From NCBI RefSeq assembly GCF_004138105.1, contig NZ_RXHQ01000018.1:1-51433 (forward strand): 51,433 nt of DNA, written 5' to 3'. The position numbers and the translations under genes were made by a program. This document shows, one piece after another, positions 17,705-26,315 of this stretch; position 1 is the stretch's first letter; every line of letters starts with the position of its first letter. The DNA is from Xylanivirga thermophila (GTDB taxonomy: Bacteria > Bacillota > Clostridia > Caldicoprobacterales > Xylanivirgaceae). Below the pieces are notes generated by a model. The model was not told the origin of the DNA. It did no database searches and saw nothing but the letters and a program-made list of their open reading frames with translations.

Positions 17705-19927
17705 ATGAACAATCTGGCCTTGAAAAAAGGCGGTGCTCCAAATAGTGGTAAATGGTTCAAGTTTTTTACCAATAAGAGAATGCTGAATATTTTAATATTA
17801 ATAGCCACTTATGCTATTATTTTTGTAATGATAATAGTTTCAATCTCTCCCAAACAATATGACCTATCTGTAGGTGATATATTAGATGAACCCATAAAGG
17901 CGCCTCGTAATGTAGAGGATAAATTGTTGACTCATCAGAGGATAGAAGAGGCTAAACAAAATGTACCTGCTGTATATAGATTGGACAAGCATATAAGTGA
18001 GGAAGTTATAAAGGAACTGGATACAGTTTTTGCGAGTATAAAAGATGCACGCAACATGGCGGGAGAGAGATTTAGGAGTGCACAGAGTCAGCAAAAAGGC
18101 GATCAAGAAAATGAACAACAGGGGGATACTGGAGAAAAATTCACAGGGGAAGAGCAAACAAAGATAGAGAGTATAACAGACGTGCTGGATGATGCTTTTT
18201 TAACAGAACTGGAGAAAAAATTTACCATACAGCTTTCAAGTGATGATCTGGTAACATGCATAACTGCCGATGAAAATGATATGAAAAAGCTTTATAATGC
18301 ACTTAAACAGTCACTTTTAGATATGTTAGAGTTTGGTATAAAAAAAGAAAATTTATATGAGGCTAAAAATACTTTGAGGGAAAATATACAGGCGTTGCCA
18401 TTGTCCAATGAACTTAAATTTTTAGGGACTACCATAGGAGGGACGATTATACAGCCTAATATGTTGTATGATAATGATGCTACAGAGAGGGAAAAGGAAA
18501 AGGCAGCGGAAGATGTTGAACATGTAATGTATAAAAAGGGGCAATATATAGTACAAGCCGGCCAACCAATTACTCAAAACCAAATAGAGATTTTAAGGGA
18601 ATTGGGTATATTAAAAAATCAAAAGATGGATATGCCTCTTACATTGGGAATAGGTCTTATAATATTTGTAGTGATGGTTATAATCGCTATGCACTTTGTT
18701 AACTTTGAAAAACAGCTCATACAGAAGCCTGTTATGATATGTGTAGTAGGACTTATATTGTGTCTAGTAATAGGTATTTGCTATGTTGTGTCGTGGTTAG
18801 ATGTATATCTGATACCGTCTGCTATGGCTGGTATGCTTATAACGGTACTTACAGGTTCACAGATTGCTCTAGTAATAAATGCAGCTCTGTCTATCCTACT
18901 GGGGGTGATGCTTGATAACCAGTTTGCGGTGGTTATGACTATCCTATTGGGCGGGGCTATGGGGATATATATATCAAACAATTCACAGCAGCGTAACAAT
19001 CTGGTATTAGCTGGACTTGTTGCTGGACTCGTAAATTTTGCAGTTATATTTTCAATGCAACTCATATCTGGAAACAGTTGGTCTCAAGCGTTAAACAGTG
19101 GTGCAATGGGCGTAGGGGGTGGACTATTGTCATCTGTACTTACCATAGGGACACTTCCCATATGGGAAAATCTATTCAACATAGTAACTCCTATAAAGCT
19201 AGTGGAATTATCAGACCCCAATCAGCCTGTATTGAAGCGCTTACTTATGGAGGCTCCTGGTACTTATCATCATAGCATAATAGTGGCAAATCTGGCCGAA
19301 AATGCCGCCGATGCCATAGGTGCTAATGGACTTTTGGCCAGGGTTGGGGCTTTTTATCATGATATAGGTAAATTGAAACGTCCTTATTTCTTTAAGGAGA
19401 ATCAACTAGGCGATAATCCACATGATAAGATAGGACCTGAATTGAGTGCCCATATAATAACTATGCATACTATGGATGGTATAGATATTGCAAAGCATTA
19501 TAAGATACCTGAGGTGGTACATGATTTTATACTTCAACACCACGGGACTACACCAGTCATATATTTTTATCATAAGGCAAAGGAACAAAATGGTGAGGAG
19601 AATACAAATCTAGATGACTTCAGATATTCTGGTCCTAAGCCACAAACGAAGGAAGCAGCTATAGTTATGATGGCTGATATGGCAGAGGCTGCGGCGCGAT
19701 CATTATCAGATCCTACGCCTGCAAAGATAGAAGAGTTTATACGTAAACTCATAAGGGATCGATTGACGGATGGACAACTTGATGAATGTGATTTAACGCT
19801 GAAGGATCTTGATAATATAGCTAATGCCTTTGTAAAGGTGTTATGCGGTATATTTCACGAAAGGATAGAGTATCCTAATGTGAATTTAGAGGAGGAAAAA
19901 ATAAAATCAAATGCTAGTAGAAATTGA
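17705..19927 (+). CDS. pgpH: PgpH-type cyclic di-AMP phosphodiesterase (7TM-HD protein)
   Basis: The family hydrolyses the second messenger c-di-AMP, which controls potassium and osmotic balance. The domain order is complete: an N-terminal transmembrane helix (about 28-48), an extracytoplasmic 7TMR-HDED domain (about 50-300), a cluster of about seven helices (about 310-500), and a cytosolic HD domain with LMEAPGTYHHSIIVANLAE and YHDIGKLKRP (His552, Asp553). The length of 740 residues is normal. It starts two bases after phoH and overlaps ybeY by 17 bases. Assignment of c-di-AMP as substrate rests on family precedent (Listeria PgpH, Bacillus YqfF). Confidence 0.9.
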   Translation: MNNLALKKGGAPNSGKWFKFFTNKRMLNILILIATYAIIFVMIIVSISPKQYDLSVGDILDEPIKAPRNVEDKLLTHQRIEEAKQNVPAVYRLDKHISEEVIKELDTVFASIKDARNMAGERFRSAQSQQKGDQENEQQGDTGEKFTGEEQTKIESITDVLDDAFLTELEKKFTIQLSSDDLVTCITADENDMKKLYNALKQSLLDMLEFGIKKENLYEAKNTLRENIQALPLSNELKFLGTTIGGTIIQPNMLYDNDATEREKEKAAEDVEHVMYKKGQYIVQAGQPITQNQIEILRELGILKNQKMDMPLTLGIGLIIFVVMVIIAMHFVNFEKQLIQKPVMICVVGLILCLVIGICYVVSWLDVYLIPSAMAGMLITVLTGSQIALVINAALSILLGVMLDNQFAVVMTILLGGAMGIYISNNSQQRNNLVLAGLVAGLVNFAVIFSMQLISGNSWSQALNSGAMGVGGGLLSSVLTIGTLPIWENLFNIVTPIKLVELSDPNQPVLKRLLMEAPGTYHHSIIVANLAENAADAIGANGLLARVGAFYHDIGKLKRPYFFKENQLGDNPHDKIGPELSAHIITMHTMDGIDIAKHYKIPEVVHDFILQHHGTTPVIYFYHKAKEQNGEENTNLDDFRYSGPKPQTKEAAIVMMADMAEAAARSLSDPTPAKIEEFIRKLIRDRLTDGQLDECDLTLKDLDNIANAFVKVLCGIFHERIEYPNVNLEEEKIKSNASRN

Positions 19928-20411
19928 TAACAGACAAGATAAGGTCGAGTATTCAGAAGATATAGAGATGGTGTTGAAAAAATGTGTAGAAAAGACGTTA
20001 AATGTGGAAAATTTCAATTTTCCAGCAGAGGTTAGTATAACATTGGTAGATGATGGAACTATACACCAGATAAACAAGGAATATCGAGATATAGATAGGC
20101 CTACAGATGTATTGTCATTTCCATTGCTTAGTTTTGCATATTGTGATAAGGCAGAAGTATCTATGGATGATGTGAAGTATGAGATAAACCCTGAAACAAA
20201 TGCTGTAGTTTTAGGCGATGTGGTTATATCCCTTGAGAGGGCACAAAATCAGGCTAATGAGTATGGTCATAGTTTTATTAGAGAAGTGGGTTTTTTGACT
20301 GTACATAGCATGCTCCATTTACTCGGGTATGATCATGAAGAGGATGATGAGAGGGATAGAATGCGTAAAAGGGAAGAGGAAATATTGGATAAGCTTGAGA
20401 TAACTAGATAA
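19911..20411 (+). CDS. ybeY: endoribonuclease YbeY
   Basis: YbeY is a metal-dependent single-strand endoribonuclease for 16S rRNA 3'-end maturation and ribosome quality control. The zinc motif HSMLHLLGYDHE (His-x3-His-x5-His) is intact, and DRPTDVLSFP and GDVVISLERA are family signatures. It is 166 residues. ATG 19911 lies inside the end of pgpH; the GGAGGA there is about 15 bases upstream, rather far, so translation may depend on coupling. Unlike Bacillus, neither dgkA nor cdd lies between it and era. Confidence 0.94.
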   Translation: MLVEIDNRQDKVEYSEDIEMVLKKCVEKTLNVENFNFPAEVSITLVDDGTIHQINKEYRDIDRPTDVLSFPLLSFAYCDKAEVSMDDVKYEINPETNAVVLGDVVISLERAQNQANEYGHSFIREVGFLTVHSMLHLLGYDHEEDDERDRMRKREEEILDKLEITR

Positions 20412-20427
20412 AGAGGTGATAAGTAAT

Positions 20428-21318
20428 ATGGGAAAATATCATTCAGGATTTGTATCTATAATTGGAAGACCAAATGTAGGAAAATCTACACTTATGAATG
20501 CTATGATAGGTGAAAAAATTGCAATAATATCGAATAAACCACAAACTACTAGAAATAGAATACAATGTGTACTTACCCGTCCAGAATATCAGATAGTTTT
20601 TATAGATACCCCAGGGCTACATAAGCCTAAAAATAAACTGGGAGAATATATGGTAAACGCTGCTAGTAGCACCCTTGATGAGGTGGATGCAATTCTTTTT
20701 GTGGTAGATATTAAAGATGGCATAGGTGGAGGAGATAAAAGAATAATTGAGATGCTAAAAGGGGTAAAGGCGCCCATTATACTTGCCGCTAATAAGATAG
20801 ATGGTATGTCTACTAAAAAAATAGACGGGGAACTATCAAAGATAGAACAATTTGATATATTTGATAGAATTGTAAAAGTATCTGCTTCTACAGGTGAAAA
20901 TTTGAATCAACTGGAAGATATATTGCGTTCATATATGCCGGAAGGTCCCCAATATTATCCTCCAGATATGATAACAGACCAACCTGAGAGGATCATAATA
21001 GCAGAACTTATAAGGGAAAAGGCACTAAATTTTCTAAGGGAGGAAATTCCCCATGGAATAGGTGTGGAGATAATGCATATGGAAGAACGTGATGATAAAA
21101 ATATTATAGATATTAATGCAACTATATATTGTGAAAAAAACTCCCATAAATCTATAATAATAGGTAAAGGCGGGAGTATGCTAAAGGCTATAGGCAGCAG
21201 TGCTAGATCGGATATAGAAAAGCTACTAGATACGCATGTATATTTAGAACTATGGGTTAAGGTAAAGGATGATTGGAGGAACAGCCCTGGTATGCTTAGA
21301 ACGCTTGGCTATAAATAA
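20428..21318 (+). CDS. era: GTPase Era
   Basis: Era is an essential GTPase that binds the 3' end of 16S rRNA during 30S assembly. G1 GRPNVGKST (residues 13-21), G3 DTPGLH, G4 NKID and the KH domain with IIIGKGGSMLKAIG are all present. ATG 20428 is chosen because AGAGGTGA (20412-20419) lies eight bases before it; GTG 20416 would overlap that motif. The length is 296 residues. It follows ybeY by 16 bases, placing two 16S-maturation genes side by side. Confidence 0.96.
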   Translation: MGKYHSGFVSIIGRPNVGKSTLMNAMIGEKIAIISNKPQTTRNRIQCVLTRPEYQIVFIDTPGLHKPKNKLGEYMVNAASSTLDEVDAILFVVDIKDGIGGGDKRIIEMLKGVKAPIILAANKIDGMSTKKIDGELSKIEQFDIFDRIVKVSASTGENLNQLEDILRSYMPEGPQYYPPDMITDQPERIIIAELIREKALNFLREEIPHGIGVEIMHMEERDDKNIIDINATIYCEKNSHKSIIIGKGGSMLKAIGSSARSDIEKLLDTHVYLELWVKVKDDWRNSPGMLRTLGYK

Positions 21319-21434
21319 AAATATAGCAAAAGGTTGACGGTTTTTGACGTATACGGATTATTTTACATGGGATAGATGGAAAATGCCCTGGGAAATCTAA
21401 TATTGGACAACATATAGGAGGAGGCATTTTCAGC

Positions 21435-21587
21435 ATGGATGATCTATTATGGAAAATTTTCGAACAAACTGGATCTGTATCCAGCTATTTATTTTATAAA
21501 GCAGTTCAGGGTGATCTCCAGAATACGGAGGCAAACAATGAGGATTTTGAAGACACAGGCCATAGTCCTACGGTACGCCAATTTTAA
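21435..21587 (+). CDS. yqzL: YqzL family small protein
   Basis: This 50-residue protein begins MDDLLWKIFEQTGSVSSYLF. It matches the YqzL family, small proteins of unknown function encoded between era and recO in Firmicutes. ATG 21435 has GGAGGAGG about ten bases upstream. Its last 50 bases overlap recO in another frame, and the recO ribosome-binding site GGAGG (21527-21531) lies inside it, suggesting that ribosomes translating yqzL open the recO start. GAAAATGCC (21379-21387) could pair with GGCATTTTC (21423-21431), the bases just before this start. It is short and easy to overlook. Confidence 0.85.
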   Translation: MDDLLWKIFEQTGSVSSYLFYKAVQGDLQNTEANNEDFEDTGHSPTVRQF

Positions 21588-22290
21588 AGAGGCTGATAGA
21601 ATGCTTACTCTTTTAACACCGGGGATGGGAAGGGTAGATGCCATAGCAAGGGGATGCAGAAAGCCCAAGAGCAGATTTTTATCAACTAGTGAACCATTTT
21701 GCTATGGTGATTATGTACTATATAAAGTGCATAATTTTTATATTGTATCCCAGGCCGAAGTTAAGGATATATTTTTTGATATTAGGGAAGATGTAGACAA
21801 ATTTGCGTATGCTACCTATATATTAAATGCTACGGAGCAGGCTATAAATTCTAATGAGGGGAATTATCCCCTATTCCATCTGCTCCTTAGCACGCTTACA
21901 TATCTTGCATATGGAAGTACAAATCCCGAGGATATAACGCGTATATTTGAGCTTAAATTTATGGATATACTTGGGTATAGACCGCAAGTTTACAGATGTG
22001 TTAGCTGTGGAAATGATTTGGATAAAAATTTTAAGTTTAGCATTGACCAAGGCGGGCTTTTATGCCCTAGGTGTTATAATAGAACGTCGAATGGATATAC
22101 TATCCAAATGGGCACTATAAAAACTATGCAGTATATCCTAGAAATGGATATGAAGCGCATGGATAGTTTAAAGATGTCCACGAATACTAGGCGGGAGCTT
22201 AAAAAGATACTGTCGAATTATGTTGTTTATTATCTAGGAAAAAATATAAAATCTAAAGATTTTATAGATAAAATCGGTGATGAGTGTTGA
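21538..22290 (+). CDS. recO: DNA repair protein RecO
   Basis: RecO loads RecA on SSB-coated single-strand DNA in the RecFOR pathway. The N-terminal OB-fold (MRILKTQAIVLRYANFKEADRMLTL, split here only for description) is followed by a helical domain and a zinc knuckle with CVSCG and CPRC. I use ATG 21538 with GGAGG six bases upstream, giving 250 residues. The longer open frame to 21439 is an artefact of the overlapping yqzL. ppdK follows after a likely promoter that begins at the recO stop codon. Confidence 0.93.
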   Translation: MRILKTQAIVLRYANFKEADRMLTLLTPGMGRVDAIARGCRKPKSRFLSTSEPFCYGDYVLYKVHNFYIVSQAEVKDIFFDIREDVDKFAYATYILNATEQAINSNEGNYPLFHLLLSTLTYLAYGSTNPEDITRIFELKFMDILGYRPQVYRCVSCGNDLDKNFKFSIDQGGLLCPRCYNRTSNGYTIQMGTIKTMQYILEMDMKRMDSLKMSTNTRRELKKILSNYVVYYLGKNIKSKDFIDKIGDEC

Positions 22291-22313
22291 CCTATCAATG
22301 AAAATTGTATAAT
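22287..22313 (+). promoter_or_regulatory. possible ppdK promoter
   Basis: TTGACC (22287-22292) and TATAAT (22308-22313) are separated by 15 bases, shorter than ideal. The boxes overlap the recO stop codon, and transcription would start about 60 bases before ppdK. Confidence 0.45.
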
Positions 22314-22382
22314 ATAAAGGTTGGCAAACTATTTTATTTTAAATAAATAAATAATATAAATACATACATAGGAGGCGTGAGT

Positions 22383-25016
22383 ATGTCAAAAAAGTACGTA
22401 TATCTTTTCAGTGAAGGTAATGCCAATATGAGAGAACTGCTTGGTGGTAAAGGTGCTAACCTTGCTGAAATGACAAACTTAGGACTACCAGTTCCACAAG
22501 GCTTTACTGTAACTACTGAGGCATGCACAAGGTATCATGAAGATGGACAGAAGATTGCATCTGAGATAGTGGATGAAATCTATGCTGCAATGGAAAAGGT
22601 AGAGAAAATAGTAGGTAAAAAATTTGGTGATTTAGAGAACCCATTTCTAGTTTCAGTTCGTTCTGGTGCTAGGGCTTCTATGCCTGGAATGATGGATACA
22701 ATACTAAATCTTGGTTTAAATGATGTTGCTGTTAAAGGTTTGGCTAAACAAACCAATAATGAGCGCTTTGCTTATGATAGCTATCGCCGTTTTATTCAGA
22801 TGTTTTCAGATGTTGTTATGGAGATAGATAAAACTAAATTCGATGCTATATTGGATGATGTAAAGGAAAAAAATGGCGCGAAGGCTGATACTGACTTAAC
22901 AGCAGAAAATCTAAAAGAAGTTGTAGAGCGTTATAAAGAACTGTACAAAAAAGAGATGGGGAACGATTTCCCTCAAGACCCCAAGGTACAGTTGCTTGAG
23001 TCTGTAAAGGCTGTTTTCCGCTCATGGAATAACCCAAGGGCAATAGTTTATAGACGATTAAACGATATTCCTGGTGATTGGGGTACTGCTGTTAACGTAC
23101 AGGCTATGGTATTTGGTAATATGGGAGATGATTCAGGTACCGGTGTTGCATTTACCAGAGATCCTTCAACAGGTGAGAAGAAACTGTATGGTGAGTATTT
23201 GATGAATGCACAAGGTGAAGATGTAGTTGCTGGTATAAGAACTCCTGAGCCCATATCCCATCTTCAGAACACATTGCCTGAGATATATGATCAATTTGTA
23301 AATATTGCTCAAAAGCTAGAAGATCATTATAGAGATATGCAGGATATGGAGTTTACCATTGAAAAAGGCAAACTCTATATGTTACAGACCAGAAATGGTA
23401 AGAGAACTGCAAAGGCTGCCCTTAAAATAGCTGTTGATTTGGTTAATGAAGGCAAACTAACAAAGGAAGAGGCACTTTTAAAGGTAGAACCAAAGCAGTT
23501 GGATGCTTTATTGCACCCTGCATTTGATCCTAAGGCATTAAAAGCTGCTGATCCTATTGCAAAGGGATTACCTGCATCACCTGGTGCAGCTGCCGGTCAG
23601 ATATATTTTACTGCTGAAGAGGCTGTAGAAGCTGGTAAGAACGGCCAAAAAGTTATTCTAGTACGTCTTGAGACATCTCCGGAGGATATAGAGGGGATGC
23701 ATGTAGCAGAAGGTATTCTTACAGGCCGTGGTGGGATGACATCCCATGCTGCTGTTGTTGCTCGTGGTATGGGGAGATGCTGTGTAGCTGGATGCAGTGA
23801 GCTTACCATAAATGAGACAGAAAAATACTTTATTGCAAAAGGGAAAAAATATAACGAAGGTGACTTTATTTCATTAGATGGTAGTACTGGATATGTATAT
23901 GGTGAATCTATAGCTACCCAGCCACCAGCTGTTTCAGGTGATTTTGCTACATTTATGGAATGGGCAGATGCTACGAGAACACTTAAGGTAATGACCAATG
24001 CCGATACACCAAAGGATGCTGCTCAAGCCGTTAAATTTGGTGCAGAGGGTATTGGACTATGCCGTACTGAGCATATGTTCTTTGATGAAACAAGAATCCC
24101 TGCTGTTCGAGAGATGATCGTAGCACGTACAGAAGAGCAGAGAAGAAAGGCCCTGGCAAAATTATTACCTATACAGAAAGGTGACTTCAAGGGGTTATAT
24201 GAGGCTATGGAAGGTAGACCTGTTACTGTAAGACTTTTAGATCCACCTCTACATGAGTTCCTGCCACATGAGGATGATGATATACAGGATTTGGCTAAGG
24301 AAATGGGATTGGATTTTGAAGAGCTTAAAGGAATTGTACAGAGCTTACAGGAGTTCAACCCAATGCTCGGTCATCGTGGCTGCCGTTTGGCTGTAACCTA
24401 TCCTGAAATTGCGGAGATGCAGGCTCGTGCTATCATAGAGGCTGCTATAGAGGTTAAGCAGGAAAAAGGCTACGATATAGTACCTGAGATTATGGTGCCA
24501 TTAGTAGGTGAAGTTAAGGAATTTAGTTATGTAAAAGAGGCTATAGATAAGGCTGCAAAGGCTGCTATGGAAGATAAGGGCGTAGATATAGACTACAAGG
24601 TAGGTACTATGATAGAGGTACCAAGAGCTGCCTTAACTGCTGATGAGATAGCAAAAGAAGCTGAGTTCTTCTCCTTTGGTACCAATGATATGACTCAGAT
24701 GACATTTGGTTTCTCAAGGGATGACGCTGGTAAGTTCTTAGAGGACTATTACAGCAAGAGCATCTTTGAGAGTGATCCATTTGCAAAATTGGATCAAAAG
24801 GGTGTAGGAAAGCTAGTGAATATGGCTGTCGAACTTGCAAAACCAGTAAATCCAGAAATTAAACTGGGTATATGCGGTGAGCATGGTGGAGATCCAAGTT
24901 CAGTTGAGTTCTGCCATAACATAGGGCTTAACTATGTATCTTGTTCACCATATAGAGTGCCGATTGCTAGATTAGCTGCAGCTCAAGCTAGAGTAAAAGA
25001 GATTTTAAATAAATAG
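22383..25016 (+). CDS. ppdK: pyruvate, phosphate dikinase
   Basis: PPDK interconverts pyruvate, ATP and phosphate with phosphoenolpyruvate, AMP and pyrophosphate; in fermentative clostridia it often serves PPi-linked glycolysis or gluconeogenesis. The 877-residue protein has the N-terminal nucleotide-binding domain (LLGGKGANLAEMTNLGLPVP, then VSVRSGARASMPGMMDTILN), the phosphohistidine domain (GGMTSHAAVVARGMG) and the C-terminal PEP-binding barrel (GICGEHGGDP). ATG 22383 is used because AGGAGG (22370-22375) precedes it properly. It is flanked by its own promoter and a strong terminator, so it is a single-gene unit. Its codon use (many GCT, GGT) looks like that of a highly expressed gene. Confidence 0.97.
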   Translation: MSKKYVYLFSEGNANMRELLGGKGANLAEMTNLGLPVPQGFTVTTEACTRYHEDGQKIASEIVDEIYAAMEKVEKIVGKKFGDLENPFLVSVRSGARASMPGMMDTILNLGLNDVAVKGLAKQTNNERFAYDSYRRFIQMFSDVVMEIDKTKFDAILDDVKEKNGAKADTDLTAENLKEVVERYKELYKKEMGNDFPQDPKVQLLESVKAVFRSWNNPRAIVYRRLNDIPGDWGTAVNVQAMVFGNMGDDSGTGVAFTRDPSTGEKKLYGEYLMNAQGEDVVAGIRTPEPISHLQNTLPEIYDQFVNIAQKLEDHYRDMQDMEFTIEKGKLYMLQTRNGKRTAKAALKIAVDLVNEGKLTKEEALLKVEPKQLDALLHPAFDPKALKAADPIAKGLPASPGAAAGQIYFTAEEAVEAGKNGQKVILVRLETSPEDIEGMHVAEGILTGRGGMTSHAAVVARGMGRCCVAGCSELTINETEKYFIAKGKKYNEGDFISLDGSTGYVYGESIATQPPAVSGDFATFMEWADATRTLKVMTNADTPKDAAQAVKFGAEGIGLCRTEHMFFDETRIPAVREMIVARTEEQRRKALAKLLPIQKGDFKGLYEAMEGRPVTVRLLDPPLHEFLPHEDDDIQDLAKEMGLDFEELKGIVQSLQEFNPMLGHRGCRLAVTYPEIAEMQARAIIEAAIEVKQEKGYDIVPEIMVPLVGEVKEFSYVKEAIDKAAKAAMEDKGVDIDYKVGTMIEVPRAALTADEIAKEAEFFSFGTNDMTQMTFGFSRDDAGKFLEDYYSKSIFESDPFAKLDQKGVGKLVNMAVELAKPVNPEIKLGICGEHGGDPSSVEFCHNIGLNYVSCSPYRVPIARLAAAQARVKEILNK

Positions 25017-25024
25017 GATTATAT

Positions 25025-25058
25025 AAAAAATGCATGGAGTTTATTCCATGCATTTTTT
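25025..25058 (+). terminator. terminator after ppdK
   Basis: A perfect 14-bp stem (25025-25038 with 25045-25058) with a six-base loop ends in six T residues. The A tract on the other side could also let it act leftward, though no leftward gene is present. Confidence 0.88.
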
Positions 25059-25206
25059 AATGGTTTTATAAAAATCAGCCTTAAAAAGAAGGATATTAGA
25101 TATAAATGTTGTATATATTATTATAGACAATAAAATATATGTTTAGCCCATAAATGTTCAGTATATAAATAACATACGATATTATATATCATTGGGTGTG
25201 ATTTTT

Positions 25207-26208
25207 ATGGATATACGTCAACATACGGAATTGCTGGAAAAGCAGATTCTATCACCTTATGCAGCACTCAGTAGTAATTCAAAGGGGCGTCAGTATCCTC
25301 AAGAAAAATGTATCATACGTACTGAATTTCAGAGGGATAGGGATAGAATTATACATTGCAAATCATTTAGACGCCTTAAACACAAGACACAGGTATTTAT
25401 AGCCCCAGAAGGTGATCATTATCGCACTCGTCTTACCCATACATTGGAGGTTGCCCAGATTGCCCGTACTGTCTCTAGGGCCCTTAGGCTGAATGAGGAT
25501 TTAACTGAGGCAATTGCTTTGGGACACGATTTAGGACATACACCATTTGGGCATATAGGCGAAAAAGTGCTTAATGGTATAACTGACTTTGGTTTTAAAC
25601 ATAATGTTCATAGTTTAAGGGTGGTAGAAGTACTGGAAAATGGTAAAGGATTAAACCTTACATGGGAAACTAGGGATGGTATATTAAATCATACAAAATC
25701 CTCCCGCCCATCTACTTTGGAGGGGCAAGTAGTAAACTTAAGTGATAGGATAGCATATATAAATCATGATATAGATGACGCTATAAGGGCAAAATTAATT
25801 TCAACGGATGATTTACCAAAAGATTGCATAGATATATTAGGGACTACCCATGCTCAAAGAATAAACAGTATGGTTACCGATGTTATTGTAAACAGCACTG
25901 GCCAAGCTAATATATGTATGAGCAATAAAATAGATATTGCGACTGAAAAACTTAGAAAATTTATGTTTGAGGAGGTTTATCTTAATGAATGGGCCAGGAA
26001 TGAAGAAAAAAAAGCGGCGTATGTTATAGAAGAACTCTATAGCTACTTTTTAAAATACGCCGACAAACTCCCATCTGAATACTATTGTAACATTGATTTT
26101 TATGGAGTGCAACAGGTAGTATGTGATTATATTGCAGGTATGAGTGATAGATATGCATTAAATTTATTCTATGAGACCTTCATGCCCCATGCCTGGAACA
26201 TATACTAG
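25207..26208 (+). CDS. deoxyguanosinetriphosphate triphosphohydrolase-like protein
   Basis: This HD-domain protein of the dGTPase-like family probably hydrolyses dNTPs to nucleosides and triphosphate. The motifs HYRTRLTHTLEVAQIARTV, ALGHDLGHTPFGH and SDRIAYINHDIDDAIR give the metal-binding His and Asp residues. ATG 25207 is preferred; the ribosome-binding site is weak (GGGTG), so TTG 25192 or GTG 25198 remain possible. The length is 333 residues. The order dgt-dnaG-rpoD is common in clostridia and links dNTP control with replication. The gap of 148 bases before it is AT-rich with no other feature. Confidence 0.9.
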   Translation: MDIRQHTELLEKQILSPYAALSSNSKGRQYPQEKCIIRTEFQRDRDRIIHCKSFRRLKHKTQVFIAPEGDHYRTRLTHTLEVAQIARTVSRALRLNEDLTEAIALGHDLGHTPFGHIGEKVLNGITDFGFKHNVHSLRVVEVLENGKGLNLTWETRDGILNHTKSSRPSTLEGQVVNLSDRIAYINHDIDDAIRAKLISTDDLPKDCIDILGTTHAQRINSMVTDVIVNSTGQANICMSNKIDIATEKLRKFMFEEVYLNEWARNEEKKAAYVIEELYSYFLKYADKLPSEYYCNIDFYGVQQVVCDYIAGMSDRYALNLFYETFMPHAWNIY

Positions 26209-26220
26209 TATTTGCATATG

Positions 26221-26249
26221 TTACAAATATTTAAATTATCGAGTATAAT
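26221..26249 (+). promoter_or_regulatory. probable dnaG promoter
   Basis: TTACAA (26221-26226) and TATAAT (26244-26249) are separated by exactly 17 bases, 66 bases ahead of the chosen dnaG start. Confidence 0.55.
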
Positions 26250-26315
26250 GACAAAAAAAGAAGGAAAAACAAAAAATTTGGCGAAGTTATATAAATGAAA
26301 AGTCGGGTGAACGCC

